From: Leptofilum sp041987425 | GTDB taxonomy: Bacteria; Chloroflexota; Anaerolineae; Promineifilales; Promineifilaceae | Direction: 5' to 3' | Assembly: GCA_041987425.1 (NCBI GenBank) | Contig: JBHIWP010000011.1 | Location: 1 to 44,224, forward strand | Length of the DNA stretch: 44,224 nucleotides | Shown here: positions 30,612 to 38,053 of the stretch, in pieces | How positions within the stretch are numbered: position 1 is the first letter of the stretch | Layout: every line of letters starts with the position of its first letter | The notes under the pieces: model-generated | Seen by the model: only the letters and a program-made list of their open reading frames with translations | What the model was told of the DNA's origin: nothing | Databases searched by the model: none | Program-made: the position numbers and the translations under genes

Positions 30612-31484
30612 TTAGTCTATCGTGTTTGGCGATTCGTGGGTTACGACCCTATCTCGCTGGCCCGTTACCAGTTCCCAACCTAAGTACAGCGGCGCAATTT
30701 GGGTAATAGCCAGCCAGATCATCACCAACGTGATTCCATTTTTTATGCTTTGTACATCGCTGTTAATTTGAGCGCGAAGCTGGCGTGTATTGTCGTTGGT
30801 GGTGGTGATGAGGACGAGATATTCATCTAGAATTGGGTTCAGTTCATTGATACGGCCGTTCACCGTGTGCAAATCATCGGCCAGGTTGCGCACATCCTGG
30901 CTAACCGTTTGCAAGTTGCTGCTGGAAACGTTGATGTACACCTGCAAGGTGCGCAGGCTTTCCGGTAGCCCTTCCAGCCCCTGCCCCAATTCTCGTACAG
31001 ATTGATCAAACGGCACCTCCGGCGCATAGTCAACCCCCAGATCATACTGAATGGGAAAGCCTAAGATCTCCTCGTCAATCCGAAAGTTGTTTAATGTCAC
31101 CAGCGTCGTGTCAATCACGCCGGCCACCTGTTCCAGGCTGGGAAACGCCTGTTCAATTGTTTCCAGGCTGTCTGGCACCTGCTCTGAGGCCACGCTAGAA
31201 ATTTGGCCCAGCAACGGCCGTGTATCGTTTATGGTTATAGCCAGGTTATCGGCCGTCGTTTCAGCCGTTTCCATCACCGTGTTGACATCGGCAATGCTGC
31301 TTTTTGCCAGCGTCAACGTCTCGGCAACCGTGTCCAGGCTTTGTGAGGTAAGCTGCAAGGTTTGGTCAAAATTGGCGGCAACCCTATCTACCAGGCGGTG
31401 GCCCAACCGGGCGCCAGCAACGGCCAGCACAATTCCCCCAACTGCGATCAACAGCATAAGTAAACCAAGGACTCTCTTGAACAT
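30612..31484 (-). CDS. Two-TM coiled-coil envelope protein (paralogue B)
   Basis: A 290-residue paralogue of the next gene downstream with the same order: N-terminal membrane helix (about 7-28), long helical extracytoplasmic region (LTSQSLDTVAETLTLAKSSI and similar heptads), EEILGFPIQYDLGVDYAPEVPFD, and a second helix near the C-terminus (about 250-272) ending GWELVTGQRD. The ATG has GGGAGA 5 bases upstream. Tandem duplication is clear; both copies are intact. Function is unknown; a paired scaffold at the cell envelope is the simplest inference from topology. Confidence 0.65.
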   Translation of the reverse strand: MFKRVLGLLMLLIAVGGIVLAVAGARLGHRLVDRVAANFDQTLQLTSQSLDTVAETLTLAKSSIADVNTVMETAETTADNLAITINDTRPLLGQISSVASEQVPDSLETIEQAFPSLEQVAGVIDTTLVTLNNFRIDEEILGFPIQYDLGVDYAPEVPFDQSVRELGQGLEGLPESLRTLQVYINVSSSNLQTVSQDVRNLADDLHTVNGRINELNPILDEYLVLITTTNDNTRQLRAQINSDVQSIKNGITLVMIWLAITQIAPLYLGWELVTGQRDRVVTHESPNTID

Positions 31485-31508
31485 ATATTTCTCCCGGAAG
31501 GAGAGCGA

Positions 31509-31576
31509 TTAGTAAAAAGTGAATAGTGAAAAGTAAATCAAGTCCTACTTTTCACTTTTTACTTTTTACTTTTAAC
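31509..31576. repeat. Inverted arrays of AGTAAAAAGTGA repeats
   Basis: AGTAAAAAGTGAATAGTGAA on the left faces TACTTTTCACTTTTTACTTT on the right, a long imperfect hairpin ending in a T-rich run between the two-TM gene and the substrate-binding lipoprotein gene. Confidence 0.75.
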
Positions 31577-31599
31577 TCCCTAGTCAACAACAGTTCCTA

Positions 31600-32253
31600 T
31601 CAGGGCTGGTAAACTGTGCCCACCAGCCCCTCGTATTTTAATGCAGCAAGATTATTTGTCACAGAATCACGATCAATTTTGCCCGTTGTGGCTTCGCTGG
31701 CGGCCATTGCCAGGAACAGCAGCTGCATGGCGTCGTAGGTGGCCGCAGCATACGGGCCAGCGGTCTCATCGAACGGCGTGACTTCACTGTATGCAGCCCG
31801 AAAATCGGCAGGCAGCAAGGTCGGATCGTGCAGCGTAAATGGTGCCTCGCCCAGCGGTAAAAGCGACAGGCCAGCCTGGGCGTAAACAGGTTGGGCAACG
31901 GCCGTTGTCTGCGCCAGACCGTGCCCTATGACCGCCACAACTGCGGGATCAATCGCCAGAGAAGCGGCCGTTTCCGCCGCCATCTCTGCATTTCCCCCAT
32001 CATCCAGGGCCACCAGCGCCACGTGATAACCCGCAATGCCGCCCGCCTCGTTGATTTCTCGCACGGCCAGCCGGGCCGCATAAATCGCATCATACCCCAC
32101 TTCTCGCTGCGCCCCCTCAAATGGCGCCACCAGCCCAATTTTGACAACGGGCGAGACGCTGGTGCAGGCGGATAGCAATAGGAAAGTTATAAGTGAAAAG
32201 TGAAAAGTGGCATTTAACCGTTTACTGCTTACTGACCACTGATTACTGCTCAC
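31600..32253 (-). CDS. Shortened Leu/Ile/Val-binding-type lipoprotein
   Basis: Type I periplasmic-binding fold of the branched-chain amino acid receptor family, here about 217 residues instead of the usual 350-400. Present parts are the lipobox (LLSAC), the entry KIGLVAPFEGAQREVGYDAIYAARLAVREINEAGGI, VIGHGLAQTTAVAQPVYAQAGL and a late YDAMQLLFLAM block. The middle of lobe 2 is missing: the frame passes from the FTLHDP/FRAAYSEVTP region to the late block. GTG32253 is the preferred start, because AAGGAGAGG lies 7-8 bases before it; a longer frame begins at 32292 inside mltG. The signal peptide is encoded by CAGTAATCAGT and CACTTTTCACTT repeat units. It may be a decayed or minimal receptor; ligand binding is doubtful. 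Confidence 0.6.
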   Translation of the reverse strand: MSSNQWSVSSKRLNATFHFSLITFLLLSACTSVSPVVKIGLVAPFEGAQREVGYDAIYAARLAVREINEAGGIAGYHVALVALDDGGNAEMAAETAASLAIDPAVVAVIGHGLAQTTAVAQPVYAQAGLSLLPLGEAPFTLHDPTLLPADFRAAYSEVTPFDETAGPYAAATYDAMQLLFLAMAASEATTGKIDRDSVTNNLAALKYEGLVGTVYQP

Positions 32254-32262
32254 TGACAACCC
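32180..32262. repeat. Two adjoining short-repeat arrays spanning a signal peptide
   Basis: AAGTGAAAAGTG units (32187-32206) and CAGTAATCAGTGG-type units (on the minus strand, 32222-32262) at the mltG/lipoprotein junction. They lie in the lipoprotein reading frame and encode its start region and part of the hydrophobic core. Confidence 0.7.
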
Positions 32263-32272
32263 TCTCCTTCGC

Positions 32273-33406
32273 TCACTGGCAGCGCTGGACATAATTCAGA
32301 TGCTCCTCGTACGTTTCGCTAAAGTAATGGCTGCCGGGAACGGTCGCATTGCAATCGGCCACAAAAAAGATGAAAGACGTTTCCGCGGGAAACGCCACCG
32401 CCTCCAGTGAAGAAAGGCTGGGATTGGCTATGGGTCCGGGCGGCAAGCCCGGGTAAACATAGGTATTGTAAGGTGAGTCCAGCGCCAAATCATCCAAAAA
32501 GAGGGGCGATTTCCACCAGCTGTCGCTGCCCGGCTGGTAACCCAGCGGATACTGGACAGTGGGGTCTGCCTGTAGTTTGATACCCTGAGCCAGTCGATTA
32601 TAGAACACACCGGCAATAATCGGCCGTTCATCAGCGACCACGGCCTCCCGCTCCACAATGGCGGCCAGCGTCACCGCCTGGTGTGGTGTCAGCCCCTGGG
32701 CCTGAAAACCTTGCCGCATCGTTGGCGTCACCCGCCGCTCAAAAGTTTGCAGCATCAGGTCCACCAGAAAGGCCGCGTCGGCGTTGCTGGGCAAGCGATA
32801 CGTATCCGGAAAGAGATATCCTTCCAGTGAAGCGGTTACGGGCAGTCCCGCCAAAACAGGATATGGCGTCAGGTCGAACGCAGCGCGCCGCTGAACAATT
32901 GCTAAAAACTGCTCAGCATCGATATTGGCCGAGGGATTATCTGCCAGATAATCGGCCATCTGCTCCAGGCGCCACCCTTCCACAAAGCGCAAATCAACAG
33001 CCTGTGCTTTGGCTTCAGTGAGCGTGGCTGCCAGTTCGGGAATCGTTTGCTGCGGATCTAAAATGAATTCCCCCGCCTCCAGCCGGGCATCCAGCCCGTG
33101 ATAGGTAATGTAGTTAAGAAACAGCTCCGCATTGTTTAGCAGGCCGCTTTGCACTAGATTTGCGGCGATTGTTTCGGCAGATTCTCCGGCCTGAATGGTG
33201 AAGGGAGCGGGAGTAAAGCCACTTCCTGCCGGTTCCTCGAGCGTGTCAGCATTGGCGGCCAGGTATGCCTGCAGGTAAAGATCGCGTGCGGCCAGGGAAC
33301 GGCCGTCCCCTGCCACCAAGTCACCACCCCGCCATTGAAGATAAGAGACGAAAGCGGCCGTCAGGCATCCGGTGAGCACAATGAGCAATAAACCGGTTCG
33401 CAACAC
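32273..33406 (-). CDS. mltG: Endolytic murein transglycosylase (MltG/YceG-like)
   Basis: A 377-residue membrane-anchored enzyme that cuts nascent glycan strands and helps set their length. One membrane helix (about 3-22) is followed by a LysM-like segment (FTIQAGESAETIAANLVQSGLL) and the YceG domain. LAAIVEREAVVADERPIIAGVFYNRLAQGIKLQADPTVQYPLG carries the catalytic glutamate and signature. YNTYVYPGLPPGPIANPSLSSLEA is also conserved. GTG33406 is the only plausible start in the open frame; its ribosome site is weak. It stands at the head of the minus-strand envelope series. Confidence 0.92.
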   Translation of the reverse strand: MLRTGLLLIVLTGCLTAAFVSYLQWRGGDLVAGDGRSLAARDLYLQAYLAANADTLEEPAGSGFTPAPFTIQAGESAETIAANLVQSGLLNNAELFLNYITYHGLDARLEAGEFILDPQQTIPELAATLTEAKAQAVDLRFVEGWRLEQMADYLADNPSANIDAEQFLAIVQRRAAFDLTPYPVLAGLPVTASLEGYLFPDTYRLPSNADAAFLVDLMLQTFERRVTPTMRQGFQAQGLTPHQAVTLAAIVEREAVVADERPIIAGVFYNRLAQGIKLQADPTVQYPLGYQPGSDSWWKSPLFLDDLALDSPYNTYVYPGLPPGPIANPSLSSLEAVAFPAETSFIFFVADCNATVPGSHYFSETYEEHLNYVQRCQ

Positions 33407-33560
33407 ACAGCCTAATGACCGCCGCTTACTGCTCTTCGACGTTTCTTTGTAGGGATCCTTTCGGTGCTGGGTCCGACTTTTTTGTGTGTCGATAAGTCAC
33501 CTCATAATCAAAGTTTTTAGATAGCCACACCTTACATAACCAACACATCTGAGCAGTTGT

Positions 33561-34670
33561 TTAAATCTCGCCAAGGTGTTCCTCATATAGCCTCAGCACC
33601 TGCGATACCATTTTCTCTATGCGAAATTCTTGCCCGACCCTTTCCCGCCCTGCCTGGCCCATTGCCTGGCACAGGTCTGGCCGAGCGGCCAAATGGGCAA
33701 TGGCGGCAGCCAGGGCCTGCGGCTGCCCTGGAGGTACAACGCACCCCGTCTGGCCATTTTGCACCACAAAAGAGGTGCCCGTGCCCAATTCAGTTGTAAT
33801 GCAGGGCAATCCAGCGGCCATCGCCTCTTGTAGCACTTTGCCAAAGGCTTCGGCCCGGCTGTTCGCGGGCAGTATAAATAGATCGCCGCTGGCGTAGAAA
33901 CCAGGCAGATCGGCCGCGCTCAATTCGCCAACAAACTCAATCTTACCGGACATGCCCAGGCTGTGGCTCAACTGCTCCCATTCGCTTCGCAGCGGGCCAT
34001 CGCCGCCAATCAGAAGCCGAACGGGCAAATCTGCTGGCAGCTGCGCCACGGCGCGAATCAAATCTTCGCCCCCCTTGTAGTAGCGGTGCCGCCCCAAAAA
34101 GAGAAGCGTGAAACGGCCGTCTGCCGCAAAAAGAGGCTCTGCTTCGGCAAAACGCGCCACGTCCACGGCAAAGGGAATGACTGCACATTTGTGGGCCAAC
34201 GGCCGTAAATAGGGTGAACTCTGTACGTAATTGTCGCTGGCGGCAACGATACGCGCGGCCCCAGCCAATACTCGGCGCAGCAGCGGATTGTAGAAACGCA
34301 AAATTTGCTGCTGCTTTACCACATCGCTGTGGTAGGTAATGATATACGGCCGTTTGCGCCGCAAAAGCCACTGGCTCAGCTCCCCGATGGGGTAGGGAAA
34401 ATGAAGGTGCGTGATATTCGGCCGTAGCCGGGAATGCAAAAAGGGAAGCGTCAGGCTTAGGGGGGTGGAGGCGACCGTCGCCAGCCGAGCGGCGCGAATG
34501 ACCTGAACACCATTGATCTGCTCCCGTGCTGGTCGTCCGCCTGGATTGGTTACCAATACCGTTACCTGATGGCCCAATGCGGCTTCTGCCTCCGCCAAAT
34601 CCTTGATATGGTTTTCGATTCCCCCCATTATGGGCCAATAATCTTTGTACACGTGAACAATTGATAACAT
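33561..34670 (-). CDS. GT4 family glycosyltransferase
   Basis: A 369-residue retaining glycosyltransferase with two Rossmann domains. The N-terminal HVYKDYWPIMGGIENHIKDLAEA is the GT4 acceptor-side start. The C-terminal half has FLGRHRYYKGGEDLIRAV, LIGGDGPLR and the donor-binding ANSRAEAFGKVLQEAMAAGLPCITT with the EX7E-type spacing. Activities in this family range over lipid, capsule and O-antigen sugars; the acceptor cannot be told. A TATAAT box lies exactly 6 bases upstream of the ATG, suggesting a leaderless transcript, and murJ is divergent from it. Confidence 0.85.
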   Translation of the reverse strand: MLSIVHVYKDYWPIMGGIENHIKDLAEAEAALGHQVTVLVTNPGGRPAREQINGVQVIRAARLATVASTPLSLTLPFLHSRLRPNITHLHFPYPIGELSQWLLRRKRPYIITYHSDVVKQQQILRFYNPLLRRVLAGAARIVAASDNYVQSSPYLRPLAHKCAVIPFAVDVARFAEAEPLFAADGRFTLLFLGRHRYYKGGEDLIRAVAQLPADLPVRLLIGGDGPLRSEWEQLSHSLGMSGKIEFVGELSAADLPGFYASGDLFILPANSRAEAFGKVLQEAMAAGLPCITTELGTGTSFVVQNGQTGCVVPPGQPQALAAAIAHLAARPDLCQAMGQAGRERVGQEFRIEKMVSQVLRLYEEHLGEI

Positions 34671-34676
34671 CGCCTC

Positions 34677-34682
34677 ATTATA
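34677..34682 (-). promoter_or_regulatory. -10 box of the GT4 gene, leaderless type
   Basis: Minus-strand TATAAT ending 6 bases before the start codon, so transcription would begin at or near the A of ATG. No good -35 was found at 16-18 bases. The 310-base gap 34671-34980 otherwise holds hairpin repeats. Confidence 0.5.
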
Positions 34683-34801
34683 CGATCACTGCACAGCGGT
34701 TCGGTATCCCATTTAAAAACGGAATACCAATTATTTATGCACAAGTTGCCCACATTGGTGTTTTACTAGGGCAATCGCTTACTCAGTTCTCTGCCACATA
34801 C

Positions 34802-34905
34802 GCGGAGGCGTAAACGCCCCCGCTACATTTGGAAGGCTCCAAGGGCCTGTTTTTCAAGCCCGTTTGGGCTTTCATAAGTAGCCGGACGGCTTCAGCCTAC
34901 CGCGA
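34802..34905. repeat. Cluster of intergenic hairpin repeats
   Basis: Three adjoining inverted repeats: GCGGAGGCG/CGCCCCCGC (34802-34823), AAGCCC/GGGCTT (34856-34871) and GTAG-CCGGACGGCTTCAGC-CTAC (34878-34900). They lie in the gap between the divergent GT4 and murJ genes, and look like palindromic dispersed elements. Confidence 0.5.
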
Positions 34906-34945
34906 TGCGGGAATATGCAATGACCATCCTTGGTTTGCCACACAA

Positions 34946-34974
34946 TTGGCATGCCACTCACGAACCGCTACAAT
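34946..34974 (+). promoter_or_regulatory. Promoter of murJ, leaderless type
   Basis: TTGGCA (34946-34951), 17-base spacer, TACAAT (34969-34974), then 6 bases to ATG34981. The start codon lies at the expected transcription start and no Shine-Dalgarno sequence is present. Confidence 0.6.
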
Positions 34975-34980
34975 CCGCCC

Positions 34981-36495
34981 ATGATTCGCGCCCGACATCT
35001 TTTACGCTCTTCTGTCTTGGTTATCCTGTTTTTGGGGCTGGGCAAGGCAACGGGCCTTATCCGGCTGCAGCTCGTCGCCCGGGCCTTTGGCACTTCTGCC
35101 GACTACGATGCCTTTACCGCCGCCAACCAGCTACCCGAACTTTTCTTTGTGCTCATTGCCGGGGGGTCGCTGGCGGCAGCCTTTATTCCTGTTTACTCTA
35201 ACTATCTTAATAATGAATCCCGCCAAAAAGCCATGGCGCTGGGCCACACTATTTTGACGATGGTCATTTTGCTGTTGGGGACAGTTTCAGCCGTGGGAGC
35301 CCTGATTGCTCCGTGGCTCACCCGCGTTGTGCTGGTGCCGGACTTTTCGCCGGAGCTTCAGCGCCTCACGGCGGACATCATGCGGATTATCCTGATTCAG
35401 ACCACCATCTTTGGCATTAGCGGCGTGTTGAGCAGCATGCTTAATGCTCACCAGCACTTTGCCCTGCCCGCCCTGGCGCCTTTAGCACTGGACATTGGGT
35501 ACGTTGTTGGGCTGTTTCTCTTTGTGCCTCAGTTGGGCATAGTGGGATTGGCGTGGGGAACGGTGGTGGGCGGCGTGCTGCACATTGCCATTCAGGTGCC
35601 TGCGCTTGTTAAATACCGCATTGGCTACAGGCCAGCGTTAAATTGGCGGCTCGGCGGCGTCAGTGAAATCGTGCGGCTAATGGGGCCGCGTATTGTTACG
35701 TTGGGCACGGTGCAGGCGGCCGATCTCTTTATCATTCGGCTTACCTCTGGCCTGCCGGAGGGTAATACGTCTGGCTATTTCTATGGCTACGCGTTGATGC
35801 AGTTCCCCGAAACACTCTTTGGCACGGCCATTGCGCTGGTGGTCTTTCCCACGTTGGCAGAGCTTTTCAATGCGGGAGAGCGAGAAAGGATGCGCGAAAC
35901 GGCCGTAAACGCCTTGAGCATCATATGGACCCTCACCATTCCGGCGGCGGCGCTGATGGTCCTGCTGGGAGAACCCGCCATCGCCTTTTTGCTGGAAGGC
36001 GCCGTATTTGATGCCGCCTCCACGCGACTGGTGTACAGCGTTTTGCTGGCCTTCAGCCTGCGCCTTGTAGCTGAAGCCACCCTGGAAATCGTGGCCCGTC
36101 TCTTTTATGCCCAGCACGACACGCGAACGCCCATGTTTGCTTATCTCGGCTGGCTAGTGGTCAACGTGCTTTTGGCCTATGCGCTGGTAGACAGTATGGG
36201 CGTGGTTGGCTTGGCGCTGGCCAGCACGGTTGCGTTTACGCTGCTTTCGGCCGTTTTGTTCTGGCTAAACCGGTTGGCGCTCAGGCCATTACTTAATGTG
36301 GCCGGGCGAGCCCTGGTGGGAACGGCCGTGCTGACCGTTCTTATCCTGCTTATTCGGCAATTTATTTCCTCTTCCATTCTCTTTTTACTTGTGGCCGGCA
36401 GCGTTGGCGTCGTTAGCTACATCGCTTCAAATCTGCTTCTAGGCGGCCAGGAAATCCCGACGCTCCTTCGCCTCATACGCAAACAACAACCCTAA
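34981..36495 (+). CDS. murJ: Lipid II flippase MurJ/MviN family
   Basis: A 504-residue polytopic membrane protein of the MOP superfamily with about 14 membrane segments, flipping lipid-linked peptidoglycan precursor. The N-terminal GLIRLQLVARAFGTSADYDAFTAANQLPELFFVLIAGG, with its early Arg, Asp and Pro residues, is a clear MurJ start, and AFIPVYSNYL follows. FLLEGAVFDAASTR and LFYAQHDTRTP in later loops are also family landmarks. ATG34981 is chosen over two upstream Met codons because a promoter -10 lies 6 bases before it and the MurJ domain starts directly after. Confidence 0.9.
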   Translation: MIRARHLLRSSVLVILFLGLGKATGLIRLQLVARAFGTSADYDAFTAANQLPELFFVLIAGGSLAAAFIPVYSNYLNNESRQKAMALGHTILTMVILLLGTVSAVGALIAPWLTRVVLVPDFSPELQRLTADIMRIILIQTTIFGISGVLSSMLNAHQHFALPALAPLALDIGYVVGLFLFVPQLGIVGLAWGTVVGGVLHIAIQVPALVKYRIGYRPALNWRLGGVSEIVRLMGPRIVTLGTVQAADLFIIRLTSGLPEGNTSGYFYGYALMQFPETLFGTAIALVVFPTLAELFNAGERERMRETAVNALSIIWTLTIPAAALMVLLGEPAIAFLLEGAVFDAASTRLVYSVLLAFSLRLVAEATLEIVARLFYAQHDTRTPMFAYLGWLVVNVLLAYALVDSMGVVGLALASTVAFTLLSAVLFWLNRLALRPLLNVAGRALVGTAVLTVLILLIRQFISSSILFLLVAGSVGVVSYIASNLLLGGQEIPTLLRLIRKQQP

Positions 36496-36571
36496 CTGGT
36501 TCCTTTACGCGTTAAAGGCCCAACGATTTCTTGGTGTTTCAGGCTTTTTTCTGGATCAAAACACAACAAAT

Positions 36572-36583
36572 GAACGCTCGTTC
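36572..36583. promoter_or_regulatory. SOS/LexA-type operator 1 upstream of recA
   Basis: GAACGCTCGTTC, a perfect GAAC-N4-GTTC palindrome of the Gram-positive-type SOS box, 19 bases upstream of the recA -35. Confidence 0.7.
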
Positions 36584-36601
36584 AAAATCAAAGGTTCAAC
36601 C

Positions 36602-36630
36602 TTGACATATTAGAACGTTCGTGCTAAACT
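36602..36630 (+). promoter_or_regulatory. recA promoter with internal SOS-like box
   Basis: TTGACA (36602-36607), 17-base spacer, TAAACT (36625-36630). The spacer holds GAACGTTCGTGC (36613-36624), an imperfect GAAC-N4-GTTC match, so a bound LexA-type repressor would block polymerase. Confidence 0.75.
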
Positions 36631-36737
36631 CCCCATCGTCACACCCCAATCATTAACCAAACAATGCAGTCCCTGCCCTACCAGCAGCTAGCTGGCCATG
36701 TTTCTTGCTGCATTGCGCACATAAGGAGAGAGTTCTC

Positions 36738-37811
36738 ATGGCGAAAAAATCATCCAATGGCGACGGCCGTTCTAGCACCCTGGAAAAGACCCTAGATTCC
36801 ATCACCAAGCGGTTTGGTGAAGGAACCATTATGCGGTTAGGCGAAGCGCACAATCTGCAAGTGGAAACAATTCCAACAGGTTCCCTGTCACTGGACATTG
36901 CCCTGGGCGTTGGCGGCTTGCCTCGTGGCCGTGTCATTGAAATTTATGGCCCAGAATCTTCTGGTAAAACGACAGTTTGCCAGCATGTAATTGCCGAAGC
37001 CCAGAAGCGCGGGGGCATTTGCGCCTTTGTGGACATGGAACATGCGCTGGACCCCACCTACGCTGCCAAAATTGGCGTTAATGTTGACGAACTATATGTT
37101 TCTCAACCAGATACAGGTGAACAGGCTCTGGAAATTGCTGAAGCACTCATCCGTTCTGGCACAATGGATGTGGTTGTAGTGGATTCCGTTGCCGCGCTCG
37201 TTCCCCGGGCAGAAATCGAAGGCGAAATGGGTGACTCGCATGTCGGTTTGCAAGCGCGTCTTATGTCCCAGGCGCTGCGCAAGCTTTCTGGCGTCATCAA
37301 ACAAACCAACACCATCGTTATCTTTACCAACCAGCTCCGCTCCAAAATCGGCGTAATGTTTGGTAGCCCAGAAACAACCAGCGGCGGTAATGCCTTGAAG
37401 TTTTACGCTTCAGTGCGCCTGGATATTCGCCGTATTCAAGCCATCAAAGCAGGCAGCGACGTCATCGGCAACCGCACGCGTATTAAAGTAAAGAAGAATA
37501 AGGTAGCGGCTCCCTTTACGGAGTGTGAATTCGACATCATGTACAACGAGGGCATTTCACTTACCGGTGATGTAATTGATTTGGCCGTTGAATACAACAT
37601 TGTAGACAAGCGTGGCGCTTACTTCCGCTATGGTGAAACGCTGCTGGGCCAAGGTCGAGAAAACGCTAAAGTGTTCCTGGCAGAAAATCCCGAAATTTTG
37701 GACGAATTGGAATTTCTTATCCGTCGCGAAGCGGGATTGCCTACCACTGATTTCGAAGGTGTGGAAGTTGAGGCTCAAAATGGGGCTGTAGCCGAAGATG
37801 CTGTTTTCTAA
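36738..37811 (+). CDS. recA: RecA recombinase
   Basis: A 357-residue ATP-dependent strand-exchange and SOS-coprotease protein. Walker A GPESSGKTT, the VVVDSVAALVPRAEIEGEMGDSHVGLQARLMSQALRKL segment (Walker B and loop L1), TNQLRSKIGVMFGSPETTSGGNALKFYASVRLD (loop L2) and the C-terminal acidic tail are all present. ATG36738 is preceded by AGGAGAG; an earlier in-frame Met at 36705 lacks one. Two SOS-like operators upstream indicate damage induction. A terminator follows. Confidence 0.98.
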   Translation: MAKKSSNGDGRSSTLEKTLDSITKRFGEGTIMRLGEAHNLQVETIPTGSLSLDIALGVGGLPRGRVIEIYGPESSGKTTVCQHVIAEAQKRGGICAFVDMEHALDPTYAAKIGVNVDELYVSQPDTGEQALEIAEALIRSGTMDVVVVDSVAALVPRAEIEGEMGDSHVGLQARLMSQALRKLSGVIKQTNTIVIFTNQLRSKIGVMFGSPETTSGGNALKFYASVRLDIRRIQAIKAGSDVIGNRTRIKVKKNKVAAPFTECEFDIMYNEGISLTGDVIDLAVEYNIVDKRGAYFRYGETLLGQGRENAKVFLAENPEILDELEFLIRREAGLPTTDFEGVEVEAQNGAVAEDAVF

Positions 37812-37842
37812 TATACATTTTTAACAGCACAAATTTTAGAGA

Positions 37843-37876
37843 GTCCTGGCCAGCTAATTGGGCCAGGACTTTTGTT
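37843..37876 (+). terminator. Intrinsic terminator of recA
   Basis: GTCCTGGCC and GGCCAGGAC, a perfect 9-bp stem with a 9-base loop, followed by TTTTGTTT. Confidence 0.9.
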
Positions 37877-37896
37877 TAATAGGCCCTTCCCTCTTT

Positions 37897-37924
37897 TTGA
37901 CATGGCATAGAGCCTTGCTATAAT
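37897..37924 (+). promoter_or_regulatory. Promoter of the S1-domain gene
   Basis: Consensus TTGACA (37897-37902) and TATAAT (37919-37924) with a 16-base spacer. The leader to the start codon is about 120 bases, long enough for regulation, but no clear structure was recognised. Confidence 0.8.
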
Positions 37925-38053
37925 TGCTCTAAACTCACTTTGGGCATAACTCTACTATTTTGCTATGTTTTGTCCCCAACGAACTGCAAAAAATTTAACA
38001 TTTTAAAACGCAGAATCTACAATACATTGTCCCCTGCGTAGGAGAAACTTGTC

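Noticed and set aside
34802..34905. Mobile element or insertion-sequence ends in the GT4-murJ gap
   Set aside because: Only short separate hairpins are present; there are no terminal inverted repeats framing an element, no transposase and no target duplication.
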